Source: Bacillota bacterium (lineage in GTDB: Bacteria > Bacillota > Clostridia > Acetivibrionales > DSM-1351). From it: a stretch of DNA of 22,741 bases. Every line of letters begins with the position of its first letter. Positions within the stretch are counted from its first letter, which is position 1. Shown piece by piece: positions 7,498 through 15,626 of the stretch. The notes below the pieces were generated by a model. It saw only the letters and a list, made by a program, of their open reading frames with translations, did no database searches and had not been told where the DNA came from. Made by a program: the position numbers and the translations under genes. The stretch covers positions 1 to 22,741 of the forward strand of contig JAEYTP010000021.1 in assembly GCA_023433945.1 (NCBI GenBank), in the 5' to 3' direction.

Positions 7498-8976
7498 TTA
7501 TTTTCTCAATACCTCATTAATCATCTCAATGAATACATCTGAAATTTCAGGATCGAATTGTGTACCTTTGAACTTTTCTATTTCACATATTGCTTCCTCC
7601 ATGCACATACCTTTACGATAGGTCCGGTCACTAGTCATTGCATCAAAAGCATCTGCAACACATAGAATTCTCCCGTATACACTTATGTCCTTTCCCTTTA
7701 GTCCAAGAGGATATCCGGAGCCATCATATTTTTCATGGTGCTCTAAAATCCCCCTTAAGCCTTCTCCTAAAAATTCGACATCCTTCAAGATATTGTACGA
7801 TATCTGAGGATGCTTTTTTATCTCTTCATATTCTTCAGCAGTAAGTTGACCCGACTTATTTAATATAGGGACGGGGATTCCTATCTTACCAATATCGTGA
7901 AGTAATGCTGCATACCGTAGATAAACTATCTCTTCTTCGGGGAAGTTTATTTTGGTTGCTATTTCACAGGAAATCTCCATAACCCTCTGGCAGTGACCAC
8001 TTGTATAAGCATCCTTTGCTTCAATAGCATTGACTAAAGAAGTAACAGTTTGAAAATAACCAGTATTCAGGTTGTCTGAATACTGCTGTAGCTCTGTGTT
8101 TTTTAGCCTTAGTTCTTCTTTTGTCTTGCTTAAGTTCTCAATATAATTGTTTAGTTCATCGTTAACAGCAGCCGTCTCCTCGTATAATGCTTCTATCTCT
8201 TGCTTTTGGTTATAAACATTACTAAATAGTTCAGCTTTATCCATAGCAACCGCACAGTAGTTTGCCAAACTCTTCAGAAAAGACATGTTGATATTTCTAA
8301 ATGAATTCTTTTCTTTGGTTTCAATAAATATTACTCCACCCTGCTCATCCGATATACTAAATGGAATTGCAAGTTTGTCCCCTATAATACCACGCTTCTC
8401 AATCTCAACACCTGTTTTTATAACGAGAGAGTTGGTGTTGAAACAACGAGTAACTACAGAATCCATACTAAAGTGCTTTCCGACTTCCCCAAGTACAACT
8501 TCTCCCAGCTCATATTTACATATAATATCTTGAGAATTTTTTTCTTTATAGCATACAAGACATCTATCGCAACCGGTAAACTTATGAAAAACTTCGTATA
8601 TGTACTGTACTATACTAGATACTTCAATAGTAGAATTAAACTTATCAGAGGCTACTCTCAATACTTCCAGTTGATTCTGCTTTTCAATCAATAGTTTAAA
8701 GGTCTGCAAAATATTTTTTTCTGTAAGCCTTTGTGGTTTAAAATGTTCTATATCAAGGTTTCGTATAACCCCAGCAATTCTTTTCTTGGTTTGGTTACGT
8801 TGCTTAATTATAGTTAATAGTTCAATCGTATTGAGGCTTATAAATATAAAAAAAAGCATCAGTCCTATATATATTAAAACTGGGTGTTTATTGGTATATC
8901 CTATAAACAGAAACAGAATAAACAATAAACTTATAAGATGCTTCACCTTGCCTGAATAATACTTAAGATGCTTCAT
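7498..8976 (-). CDS. Membrane HD-GYP domain phosphodiesterase with GAF sensor
   Basis: Probable c-di-GMP phosphodiesterase. The 492 residues contain two hydrophobic segments (about 12-28 and 33-55), a GAF domain (about 118-250), a coiled coil (about 255-300) and an HD-GYP domain (about 310-490). The metal site is complete: LLHDIGKIGIP with H360-D361, and HHEKYDGSGYP at 413-423, the canonical HHExxDGxGYP signature, followed by ILCVADAFDAMTSDRTYR. The enzyme should therefore be active; substrate choice (c-di-GMP, possibly cGAMP) is inferred from the family. The start is ATG with CGGAGGAAA at 8986-8978. A sigma-A-like promoter lies at 9055-9027. This gene appears to head the run glgA-nth-FtsA-like-GGDEF. 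Confidence 0.93.
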   Translation of the reverse strand: MKHLKYYSGKVKHLISLLFILFLFIGYTNKHPVLIYIGLMLFFIFISLNTIELLTIIKQRNQTKKRIAGVIRNLDIEHFKPQRLTEKNILQTFKLLIEKQNQLEVLRVASDKFNSTIEVSSIVQYIYEVFHKFTGCDRCLVCYKEKNSQDIICKYELGEVVLGEVGKHFSMDSVVTRCFNTNSLVIKTGVEIEKRGIIGDKLAIPFSISDEQGGVIFIETKEKNSFRNINMSFLKSLANYCAVAMDKAELFSNVYNQKQEIEALYEETAAVNDELNNYIENLSKTKEELRLKNTELQQYSDNLNTGYFQTVTSLVNAIEAKDAYTSGHCQRVMEISCEIATKINFPEEEIVYLRYAALLHDIGKIGIPVPILNKSGQLTAEEYEEIKKHPQISYNILKDVEFLGEGLRGILEHHEKYDGSGYPLGLKGKDISVYGRILCVADAFDAMTSDRTYRKGMCMEEAICEIEKFKGTQFDPEISDVFIEMINEVLRK

Positions 8977-9026
8977 ATTTCCTCCGAAAATGTTACTAAT
9001 AATGCTATAAGAATACTATACTAATC

Positions 9027-9055
9027 ATTTTAAGGTTTTTTTAAATTATTAGCAA
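9027..9055 (-). promoter_or_regulatory. Probable sigma-A promoter of the HD-GYP/glgA run
   Basis: TTGCTA (9055-9050) and TAAAAT (9032-9027) with a 17-base spacer, about 50 bases upstream of the HD-GYP ATG and just downstream of the htrA terminator. The region is AT-rich, so chance matches are possible. Confidence 0.45.
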
Positions 9056-9114
9056 TATAATTAGTTATAATTTGGTATATTTTATAAAATTATCTTACTA
9101 TTATGGGCCCAAAC

Positions 9115-9151
9115 AAAAAAAAGTAATACCCAGACTAGGTATTACTTTTTT
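9115..9151 (-). terminator. Rho-independent terminator after htrA
   Basis: Stem AAGTAATACC (9121-9130) with GGTATTACTT (9138-9147), extended by A/T pairs on both sides, and a 7-base loop. On the minus strand a run of eight T follows. It starts eight bases after the htrA stop and separates the htrA unit from the HD-GYP unit. Confidence 0.9.
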
Positions 9152-9159
9152 AACATTTT

Positions 9160-10686
9160 TTACTTAGTTTCACCTAATGTAATGCTTACTTTGATTGTCT
9201 TGCCGTCTCTATAAATTTCTGCCTCCACGACATCGCCAGGCTTAAACTTGTTTTTTTCTTCCTCAAGCTCATCAAATGACTTAACAGCCTTGTTGTTGAA
9301 GGAAACAATAACATCATTTGCCTTTATACCTGCCTTCTGAGCAGCTCCCAGTAGCTCAACATCTGCTACAAAAATACCCATAGGCATGTTATTCTTTTTT
9401 GCAATGTCCTCAGTATAATTTTGGTTTACCATAATTCCTAAATATGGTCTTGAAATGTAATTATTCTTTATAAGTTCTTCCGATATCTTCTTTATTTCAT
9501 TTACAGGAATAGCAAACCCTACTCCTTCAAAGCCTGTCTGAACCATCTTTATAGTATTAATTCCAATAAGTTCACCTTTTAGATTAACAAGTGCACCCCC
9601 ACTATTTCCTGGATTTATAGCCGCATCTGTTTGAATGAGTTTAATCTTTCTACCTGTATCCACCTGAACAGTTCTGTTGAGTCCACTTACATATCCTCCA
9701 GTAACTGAACCCATGTACTCAAGACCGCCCGGATTTCCTATAGCTACTACCTGCTCTCCTACCTTGAGCTTATCTGAGTCACCAAATTCTATAGCTGGAA
9801 GGTTATTTTCATTTATTGATAATACAGCCAAATCTGTTTTTGCATCATAACCTTTGACTGTAGCAGAATAAGGTCTATCCATCTTGTTTGGGAGAAAGAC
9901 CTCCACTTTTGCACCCGATCTAATCTCTCTTGTTTTATCGTCAAGTGCCTTTTCTATAACGTGGTGATTAGTAATAATAAGCCCGTCGCTACTAATAATA
10001 ATACCTGAACCTTCACCATCACTGGATTGAACACCAAAAATATTACTAGAGCTTTGATAAGTTGTCCTTATCCCAACAACGGATGGGCCTACTTTCTCAG
10101 CTACAATACTAACTGCTTCTTCTCCAGAGGCAACAATCTCTACTTTTTTTAACTCGCCAATTCCTATGTTCTTGTTACCGGACTGATCATTTAATGGTAT
10201 AATAGGAAGAAATAACAGCATGCCTGCAACAATAGCTCCACCCACAATCGAACTTAATCCAGAAACTAGAATATACTTCCATGCATTTGACTTTTTCTTT
10301 GTTTTCTTATAGTGCTCCTTGTAATAATTATTCATATTAGCATTAACATATTGATTGTTGTTACTATTTGATTCACAATACTGCGGTTCATCAATTGTAT
10401 GGACATTAAAATTATAGTAATCCGTATTATTATGTTCGGAGGCATTATTAATTGTTTCTTGTTCTGAATGACTATTAGCTAAATTATCATCAATTGAATC
10501 AACAGGTAAATTCTCATTTACTGATGAAACATTAGGTAAGCTCTCATATACTGATGATTCATTAGATAAACTCCCATTTACTGATGATTCAATATCAAAG
10601 TTCCTATTAACCGGTGCATCATTTGATGTTTGATTTTCAGCATTTATATCATTTATGTTGTTTTTATCATTTTCGTTATTAAACAT
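9160..10686 (-). CDS. htrA: Membrane-anchored HtrA/DegP-type serine protease
   Basis: Quality-control protease acting outside the membrane. The 508 residues comprise a long cytoplasmic arm (1-130) rich in Asn, Ser and Glu, a KKTKKKS basic stop, one membrane segment (about 136-160), a trypsin-like domain (about 190-400) and one PDZ domain (about 412-503). The catalytic triad is complete: H242 in TNHHVIE, D285 in KTDLAVL and S362 in NPGNSGGAL. The arm contains a decapeptide repeated about three to four times (residues about 31-70) encoded by a 30-bp tandem repeat. Such a long cytoplasmic arm occurs in some Firmicute HtrA proteins, but its function is unknown. The ATG is preceded by GAAGGGAG (10702-10695). 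The gene is 80 bases after the sensor kinase gene, an arrangement like CssRS-controlled htrA genes. Confidence 0.94.
   Translation of the reverse strand: MFNNENDKNNINDINAENQTSNDAPVNRNFDIESSVNGSLSNESSVYESLPNVSSVNENLPVDSIDDNLANSHSEQETINNASEHNNTDYYNFNVHTIDEPQYCESNSNNNQYVNANMNNYYKEHYKKTKKKSNAWKYILVSGLSSIVGGAIVAGMLLFLPIIPLNDQSGNKNIGIGELKKVEIVASGEEAVSIVAEKVGPSVVGIRTTYQSSSNIFGVQSSDGEGSGIIISSDGLIITNHHVIEKALDDKTREIRSGAKVEVFLPNKMDRPYSATVKGYDAKTDLAVLSINENNLPAIEFGDSDKLKVGEQVVAIGNPGGLEYMGSVTGGYVSGLNRTVQVDTGRKIKLIQTDAAINPGNSGGALVNLKGELIGINTIKMVQTGFEGVGFAIPVNEIKKISEELIKNNYISRPYLGIMVNQNYTEDIAKKNNMPMGIFVADVELLGAAQKAGIKANDVIVSFNNKAVKSFDELEEEKNKFKPGDVVEAEIYRDGKTIKVSITLGETK
10505..10594. repeat. Three-copy 30-bp tandem repeat inside htrA
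   Basis: Three in-frame units at 10505-10534, 10535-10564 and 10565-10594. They share the core TTTACTGATGA (TATACTGATGA in unit 2) and differ at only a few positions. A decayed fourth unit may precede them at 10475-10504. On the minus strand each unit codes for about ten residues of the type SSVNENLPxx. Confidence 0.88.
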
Positions 10687-10766
10687 ATATAATGCTCCCT
10701 TCAGTTCCTATAGTTAAATTTTATCCACATATTTTGAAATAATTATGAACAAAATGTAAACGTTAG

Positions 10767-12266
10767 CTAAATATTTTTATATATATCCAAGCTAAATACA
10801 AATTTTGTTCCTTCACCTATTTTACTTGAAACAGATATATCTTGCCCATGCTCAGTAATAATATTTTTTACTATTGCCAAGCCTAAGCCTGTACCGGTCT
10901 TGTCACCTCTTGATTTATCTGTTTTATAAAATCTATCCCAAATCCTTTTTTGTTCCTCTTCGTTAATCCCAATCCCAAAATCCTGGACAGAAACAAACAC
11001 TTTGTCCTTACTACTGGTAGTTTCTATCAGTATTTTACCCTTAATGTTTGAAAATTTAACTGCATTATGAATCAAATTAATAATTACCCTTTCAATACTG
11101 TCTCTATCGGCCATAACAACTATATTTTCACTCTCAAAATCAGCCTCTATTTCAATATCTTTTGACGTAATTAGCGTTTCTAGCTTAATAACGCACACTC
11201 TTATAAGCTCATTTATATCGAAGGGTTGTAGATTAAGTTTTGTTTCTCCTGCCTCTCGTCTAGCCAAGTCTAGTAAATCATTTACCAGTCTGCTTAATCT
11301 TATGGTTTCATCTCTGACAATTGTAAGGTATGTGCGTTGCTTCTCAGGAGGTATAGTACCATCAAGTATACCCTCAATAAATCCTCTGATGGAAGTCATT
11401 GGCGTTCTAAGCTCATGTGATACATTTGCAATAAAACCACTTCTCATTTCTTCAAGCTTTTGCAAATCCTCAACCATTTGATTAAAACTTTGTGCGAGCT
11501 GACCTATTTCATCATCTGAATGGATGGCAATTCTATTACTAAATTCTCCAGCAGCTATAATCTTAGCTGCAGCATTAATCTCTTTCAACGGTTTTGTGAA
11601 TCTCAAAGAAAAAATATAAACAAATATTACTGCAATAAAAATTGCTACACCACCTGATACAATATATAGGTTAAAAACGGAAGTCTTAGCCTTTTGTATT
11701 TCGGGAATAGGGGTGTGCAGGAAAACTGCTGCTAGAGTTTCCTGTTTACCATTAGTGGAAGTAACTTTAAATGGCATTTTAAAGGTTAACCATGAGTCAC
11801 CCTTATTTGAAAAATAGTCATCTTTAAAGAAGCCATAGAAGTCCCCAGTTTCAGTAATATTAGCAGAATTTTCTCCCATAACATCCTTATACTGTTTTTC
11901 ATTAGGTAGCTTAATATAATTAGTTTCATCAATGTATTTGGCAGCAATAGCGTTTGGCAATTCCGGCTCACTCATTATTATGTGACCATTGCTCTCCACT
12001 ATCCATATCATTGAATTGCCCGATATACTAAATAGCTTGAGAGAATTCTCAAAAAGCTGAAGCGCTACGGGATTACCCGCATTCTCAATGTATAAATAAA
12101 ATAATCCTTTAACATCATTGGCACTTTGCTCAAGGTTTTTCTGCTTCTCTTCTAAAACGAAATTGTTTAAGAAATAATACAGAAAGCCCCCTGTAATTAC
12201 AAAACTAAGTATTAATAAACCTAAAGTTATGGATACAAACTTCTTGAATATACTTTTTCTGAACAT
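10767..12266 (-). CDS. Two-component sensor histidine kinase (HAMP-HisKA-HATPase)
   Basis: Membrane kinase that phosphorylates the response regulator encoded just upstream. In its 499 residues: TM1 (about 11-33), an extracytoplasmic sensor domain of about 165 residues, TM2 (about 198-220), HAMP (about 221-273), the H-box FIANVSHELRTPM with H284, the N-box NLIHNAVKFS (about 397-406), G1 DFGIGI (429-434) and G2 GTGLGLA (458-464). It has no PAS domain, which separates it from WalK. The general form is the PhoR/ResE/CssS group; the signal is not known. The start codon overlaps the regulator's stop (TAATG, one base shared), with GAGGTGAAA inside the regulator gene as ribosome-binding site, so translation is coupled. 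Confidence 0.95.
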   Translation of the reverse strand: MFRKSIFKKFVSITLGLLILSFVITGGFLYYFLNNFVLEEKQKNLEQSANDVKGLFYLYIENAGNPVALQLFENSLKLFSISGNSMIWIVESNGHIIMSEPELPNAIAAKYIDETNYIKLPNEKQYKDVMGENSANITETGDFYGFFKDDYFSNKGDSWLTFKMPFKVTSTNGKQETLAAVFLHTPIPEIQKAKTSVFNLYIVSGGVAIFIAVIFVYIFSLRFTKPLKEINAAAKIIAAGEFSNRIAIHSDDEIGQLAQSFNQMVEDLQKLEEMRSGFIANVSHELRTPMTSIRGFIEGILDGTIPPEKQRTYLTIVRDETIRLSRLVNDLLDLARREAGETKLNLQPFDINELIRVCVIKLETLITSKDIEIEADFESENIVVMADRDSIERVIINLIHNAVKFSNIKGKILIETTSSKDKVFVSVQDFGIGINEEEQKRIWDRFYKTDKSRGDKTGTGLGLAIVKNIITEHGQDISVSSKIGEGTKFVFSLDIYKNI

Positions 12267-12952
12267 TATTTCACCTCAAATTTGTATCCAACACCCCATA
12301 CAGTTTTTAACTGCCAATTTTGGTCCTCAATATCAATCTTCTCTCTAACCCTCTTTACGTGAACGTCAACAGTTCTGGAGTCACCATAAAAATCAAAACC
12401 CCATACTTGTTCTAGCAGTTGTTCTCGTGTAAAGACCTTATTTGGATTAGATGCAAGAAAATAAAGCAACTCTAATTCCTTTGGTGGAAGCTCAATTATA
12501 TTTCCGTTTAATCTTATAGTATAGTTACTCTTATTTACAACTAGATTGGGGTAAACAACTTCCTTTGTATCAATATCTTTGTGTTCAAACCTTCTGAGTA
12601 CAGCCTTTACTCTTGCTACTAATTCTTTTGGCTCAAATGGCTTAACCATATAATCGTCTGCACCAAGTTCAAGACCCAAGACTTTATCAAAGGTCTCACC
12701 TTTTGCAGTGAGCATGATTATTGGAATTGAGCTTATTTTTCTAATCTCTCTACATACCTGCCAGCCATCTATGCCCGGAAGCATAATGTCTAGCACTACA
12801 AGACTGGGAGATGTCGACTTAAATAGCTCTACAGCACTTATGCCATTGTGCGCTTTAACAACATCATAGCCTTCCTTTTCGATATAAAGACCAATAAGTT
12901 CGCAAATATTAACGTCATCATCAACAATTAATATCTTATTTTTACTCCCCAT
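12266..12952 (-). CDS. OmpR/PhoB-family response regulator
   Basis: DNA-binding partner of the kinase that follows. From the ATG at 12952 it has 228 residues: a receiver domain with acidic pocket D11-D12-D13, phospho-acceptor D55 (VVLDIMLPGIDGW), the TAK switch region and KPFEP, then a winged-helix domain (about 128-226) ending in TVDVHVKRVREKI and VWGVGYKF. The open frame extends upstream to a GTG at 12997, but that codon sits at the predicted transcription start. GAAGGG (12965-12960), seven bases before the ATG, decides for the shorter form. A sigma-A promoter is seen at 13030-13003. Target genes are not known; htrA, downstream in the same direction, is the obvious candidate. Confidence 0.95.
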   Translation of the reverse strand: MGSKNKILIVDDDVNICELIGLYIEKEGYDVVKAHNGISAVELFKSTSPSLVVLDIMLPGIDGWQVCREIRKISSIPIIMLTAKGETFDKVLGLELGADDYMVKPFEPKELVARVKAVLRRFEHKDIDTKEVVYPNLVVNKSNYTIRLNGNIIELPPKELELLYFLASNPNKVFTREQLLEQVWGFDFYGDSRTVDVHVKRVREKIDIEDQNWQLKTVWGVGYKFEVK

Positions 12953-13002
12953 ATTCAATCCCTTCTTTAAAACATTCTTAGTTTTATACTTGTACACTTT
13001 TT

Positions 13003-13030
13003 ATTATACCTCTATGTATATAAAAGTAAA
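13003..13030 (-). promoter_or_regulatory. Sigma-A promoter of the response regulator-kinase genes
   Basis: TTTACT (13030-13025) and a perfect TATAAT (13008-13003), spacer 16. The predicted transcription start is near 12996, which leaves a leader of about 45 bases before the ATG. Confidence 0.65.
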
Positions 13031-13071
13031 ATAACATTTAGCTACTGTTCAATCATTGTTTACAATTTCCA

Positions 13072-13113
13072 GAAAAATAAAAAAACACCCTTTGCATTAG
13101 ATACAAAAGGTGC
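13072..13113 (-). terminator. Rho-independent terminator after spo0A
   Basis: On the minus strand GCACCTTTTGTAT (13113-13101) pairs with ATGCAAAGGGTGT (13097-13085) with a 3-base loop and a few G-T pairs. A run of seven T, then ATTTTT, follows. It is 65 bases after the spo0A stop. Confidence 0.9.
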
Positions 13114-13177
13114 TTTGGTTAATTATCCACTATGTACTATCAACATACTGTTCGCTATGTATTTATAAACTATGTGC

Positions 13178-14038
13178 TTATCCAACCTTTAACTCAAGTC
13201 TTAGCTTATCAGCTATCATTGCAATAAATTCACTATTAGTTGGTTTACCCTTACCAATATTTACAGTATAGCCAAACAGTGCATCAATTGCTTCAACCTG
13301 TCCGCGACTCCATGCAACTTCAATAGCATGTCTTATAGCTCTTTCTACTCTGCTAGGGGTAGTGTTATACTCTTTTGCTATACTTGGGTAAAGAAGTTTG
13401 GTGATAGAGTTTATAACATCCAAATCTTTAACAACCATCATTATTGCATCTCTAAGGTATTGGTACCCTTTAATATGAGCAGGAACACCAATTTCATGCA
13501 TAATATTGGTAACTTCTATTTCAAGGCTCCTGCTTGAATTAGAAATGTGAGATGGTTTCTTCTCAGTGTTCAAATACTCACTCTTTTTTGAGGTAGGAGT
13601 AGAAAAAGCAGCCAAGGAAGACATACTATTCATAGAGCCTACCGGCGGAGCATACGTGTTGTCCTTTAGCTGTCTAATCCTTGATACTAATACGTCCATG
13701 TCAAATGGCTTGACTATGTAGTATTCTGCACCTAATGCCAAAGCTCTCTGAGTGATCTTGTCCTGCCCTACAGCTGATAAAACTATAAACAATGGTTTCT
13801 TACTCATTGTTGATGAAGCAATCTTTTCCAGCACTCCAAGTCCGTCAAGATGAGGCATAATGATATCCAGAATTGCAATATCTGGAGACTTCTCAAAAAT
13901 AAGGTCAACTGCTTCAAGACCATCTCTCGCGAGACCTACGACTTCAATATCATTCTGGTTTGCAAGATATTCACTCAGTATATCTCCAAACTCTCTATTG
14001 TCATCGGCAATCAAAACTTCAATCTTTTTGCTACTCAA
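13178..14038 (-). CDS. spo0A: Sporulation master regulator Spo0A
   Basis: Phosphorylation-activated transcription factor that commits the cell to sporulation. The 286 residues comprise a receiver domain (acidic D12-D13, phospho-acceptor D58 in AILDIIMPHLDG, KPFDMDVL), a variable Ser/Pro linker (about 125-165) and the Spo0A-specific DNA-binding domain, whose recognition helix is in TPSRVERAIRHAIEVAWSRG. It starts with TTG at 14038. GGGGGG (14050-14045) lies six bases before it, and the product MSSKKIEVLIADDNRE matches the family N-terminus. A TTG at 14062 would put the ribosome-binding site inside the gene. The promoter at 14107-14079 contains a 0A-box-like site, suggesting autoregulation. The gene follows spoIVB, the arrangement conserved across endospore formers, but has its own promoter. 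Confidence 0.98.
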   Translation of the reverse strand: MSSKKIEVLIADDNREFGDILSEYLANQNDIEVVGLARDGLEAVDLIFEKSPDIAILDIIMPHLDGLGVLEKIASSTMSKKPLFIVLSAVGQDKITQRALALGAEYYIVKPFDMDVLVSRIRQLKDNTYAPPVGSMNSMSSLAAFSTPTSKKSEYLNTEKKPSHISNSSRSLEIEVTNIMHEIGVPAHIKGYQYLRDAIMMVVKDLDVINSITKLLYPSIAKEYNTTPSRVERAIRHAIEVAWSRGQVEAIDALFGYTVNIGKGKPTNSEFIAMIADKLRLELKVG

Positions 14039-14078
14039 TTTAATCCCCCCACTTTTTTCCAATTTATGTCATAGGTAT

Positions 14079-14107
14079 ATTATATTTTGAAGTCGACATT
14101 TTTTCAA
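14079..14107 (-). promoter_or_regulatory. spo0A promoter with 0A-box-like operator in the spacer
   Basis: TTGAAA (14107-14102), a 17-base spacer and TATAAT (14084-14079) form a strong sigma-A promoter. TGTCGAC at 14098-14092, one base off the 0A-box consensus TGTCGAA, lies between the two boxes, where bound Spo0A~P would be expected to block RNA polymerase. No sigma-H promoter could be identified upstream. Confidence 0.7.
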
Positions 14108-14231
14108 GTTTTATTACTAAATTGCCAAATAAAAATTCTTTATAAAAACAATTACTGTTCTGATACCTTTATTTTACCATATTTCTAATATTTTGTATCA
14201 TTTTTTCTTTATGATTTATTTCCCATTAAAG

Positions 14232-14266
14232 TGTCAGCATAAGTCTATATATAACATATGCTGACA
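14232..14266. terminator. Perfect 10-bp inverted repeat after spoIVB (possible terminator)
   Basis: TGTCAGCATA (14232-14241) and TATGCTGACA (14257-14266) separated by 15 bases, 28 bases past the spoIVB stop. No proper T-run follows on either strand, so it may be a weak terminator, an mRNA 3'-end stabiliser or a protein-binding palindrome in the spo0A upstream region. Confidence 0.5.
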
Positions 14267-14294
14267 TCTTATATTGGAGCCATTAGTTTTGGTT

Positions 14295-15611
14295 TTAAGA
14301 AATTTTTTGTAAGTCTACCTCATTATTTAAGCTTTTAAGCATCCACTCTATAAATATTCCATACCCTCTGGTAGGATCGTTTACTAGAACATGTGTAACT
14401 GCTCCAACAAGCTTCCCATTCTGTATAATGGGACTGCCTGACATACCCTGTACTATTCCCCCAGTTGTATTTAATAATCTTTTATCAGTCACTCTTATAA
14501 CCATACCCTTTGGTCCGCTAAAGGATTGTCGCGACACCTTTTCTATATAGATACTGAATTTTTCTGTATTCCTACCCTCAATATTCGAAATAATATAAGC
14601 AGGTCCTACCTTTACCTGTCCCCTCAACCCTATTGGAAGAAAATAATCGTTATTTTGATTCACATACTTGGAATCTATTTGTCCATAAATACCAAAATCT
14701 CCGTTTTTATTTATACAACCTAAACATGGCCTGTTCTCAATAAATATTCCCTTTAATTCTCCAGGAGTTCCCTGTTCACCCTTCCTAACAGAAATTATGT
14801 TTGATTCTATAACTTCACCCCTGTCCACCGGCATAAGTATACCAGTGTCTACATCAGTTATACCGTGGCCCAATGCACCGAAACTTTGCGTTTGAGGGTC
14901 ATAAAAAGTCATTGTACCTATTCCTGCAGTACTGTCTCTCACCCAAAGACCAATGTGATACTTATTGTCATTTGTACTCACAGCGGGTGTAATGCTTACC
15001 GTACCAAGTGAAGAACCTCTTCTATACTTAATCTGCAGCTTATCCCCCTGGTTGCTATCTATCTTTTTAATTAAATCCTTAATCCCTGTTAGTCTTTCTC
15101 CATTTATTTCATAAATTACATCTCCTGCTCTAATACCTCCATCCTTAGCTGGTTCAAATTTTTGCCCATTTATTCCATCTACATCGCTAATTCCCACTAC
15201 CAAAACACCATTCATATAGATTTTTACTCCAATTGTATTGCCACAAGCTAAAAGCTTTTTACTTGGAATAATATCTACCTGCATTGTTTTAATAGGAATA
15301 ACTCCAAATGCTTTAAAGTTAAGCTTTACCGTCCCCTTCTTCTGTGTCTTTAGATTTAGTGGTGATAAAAGCTTCAAATAATTACCACTTGCCTTAATAT
15401 CAGTGTTATTCACTTTGATATAATCTTGCTGATCGGCTTTTATGTTTACTACAAAAAAACTCTTAAAGTCATAAACATATTCTTCTCCCTCAATCAAGGT
15501 AAGTTTCTCTGGTATAATAGAAAAAGTCTGCAAATAACTTATGGATATTACACAAATACATACAAATAATAATACAAACAGCTTTTTTTTATTGGATTTT
15601 AAATAATGCAT
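14295..15611 (-). CDS. spoIVB: SpoIVB serine peptidase (S55 family)
   Basis: Forespore protease secreted into the intermembrane space, where it triggers the SpoIVFB-dependent activation of pro-sigma-K. From the ATG at 15611 it has 438 residues: an N-terminal membrane anchor/signal (about 10-27), a PDZ domain (about 120-210) with GIRAGDVIYEINGE, and the S55 peptidase domain. H249 in GALGHGITD, D376 in VTDKRLL and S391 in QGMSGSPI correspond to the catalytic residues; the 15-residue Asp-Ser spacing equals that of B. subtilis SpoIVB. A GTG at 15620 overlaps the Shine-Dalgarno site AGGAGAG (15626-15620), which is well placed for the ATG. A forespore sigma-F or sigma-G promoter is expected, but I could not identify one with confidence. 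Confidence 0.97.
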   Translation of the reverse strand: MHYLKSNKKKLFVLLFVCICVISISYLQTFSIIPEKLTLIEGEEYVYDFKSFFVVNIKADQQDYIKVNNTDIKASGNYLKLLSPLNLKTQKKGTVKLNFKAFGVIPIKTMQVDIIPSKKLLACGNTIGVKIYMNGVLVVGISDVDGINGQKFEPAKDGGIRAGDVIYEINGERLTGIKDLIKKIDSNQGDKLQIKYRRGSSLGTVSITPAVSTNDNKYHIGLWVRDSTAGIGTMTFYDPQTQSFGALGHGITDVDTGILMPVDRGEVIESNIISVRKGEQGTPGELKGIFIENRPCLGCINKNGDFGIYGQIDSKYVNQNNDYFLPIGLRGQVKVGPAYIISNIEGRNTEKFSIYIEKVSRQSFSGPKGMVIRVTDKRLLNTTGGIVQGMSGSPIIQNGKLVGAVTHVLVNDPTRGYGIFIEWMLKSLNNEVDLQKIS

Positions 15612-15626
15612 TAAATTCACTCTCCT

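Noticed and set aside
7774..7780. Perfect 0A box (TGTCGAA on the minus strand)
   Set aside because: It lies deep inside the HD-GYP coding sequence. A 7-base word is expected a few times by chance in 22.7 kb on two strands.
12808..12816. TGTCGAC, another 0A-box-like word
   Set aside because: Located inside the response regulator coding sequence and not near a promoter.
13128..13175. Three CTATGT words between the spo0A stop and its terminator
   Set aside because: Short, irregularly spaced and AT-rich; no further structure.
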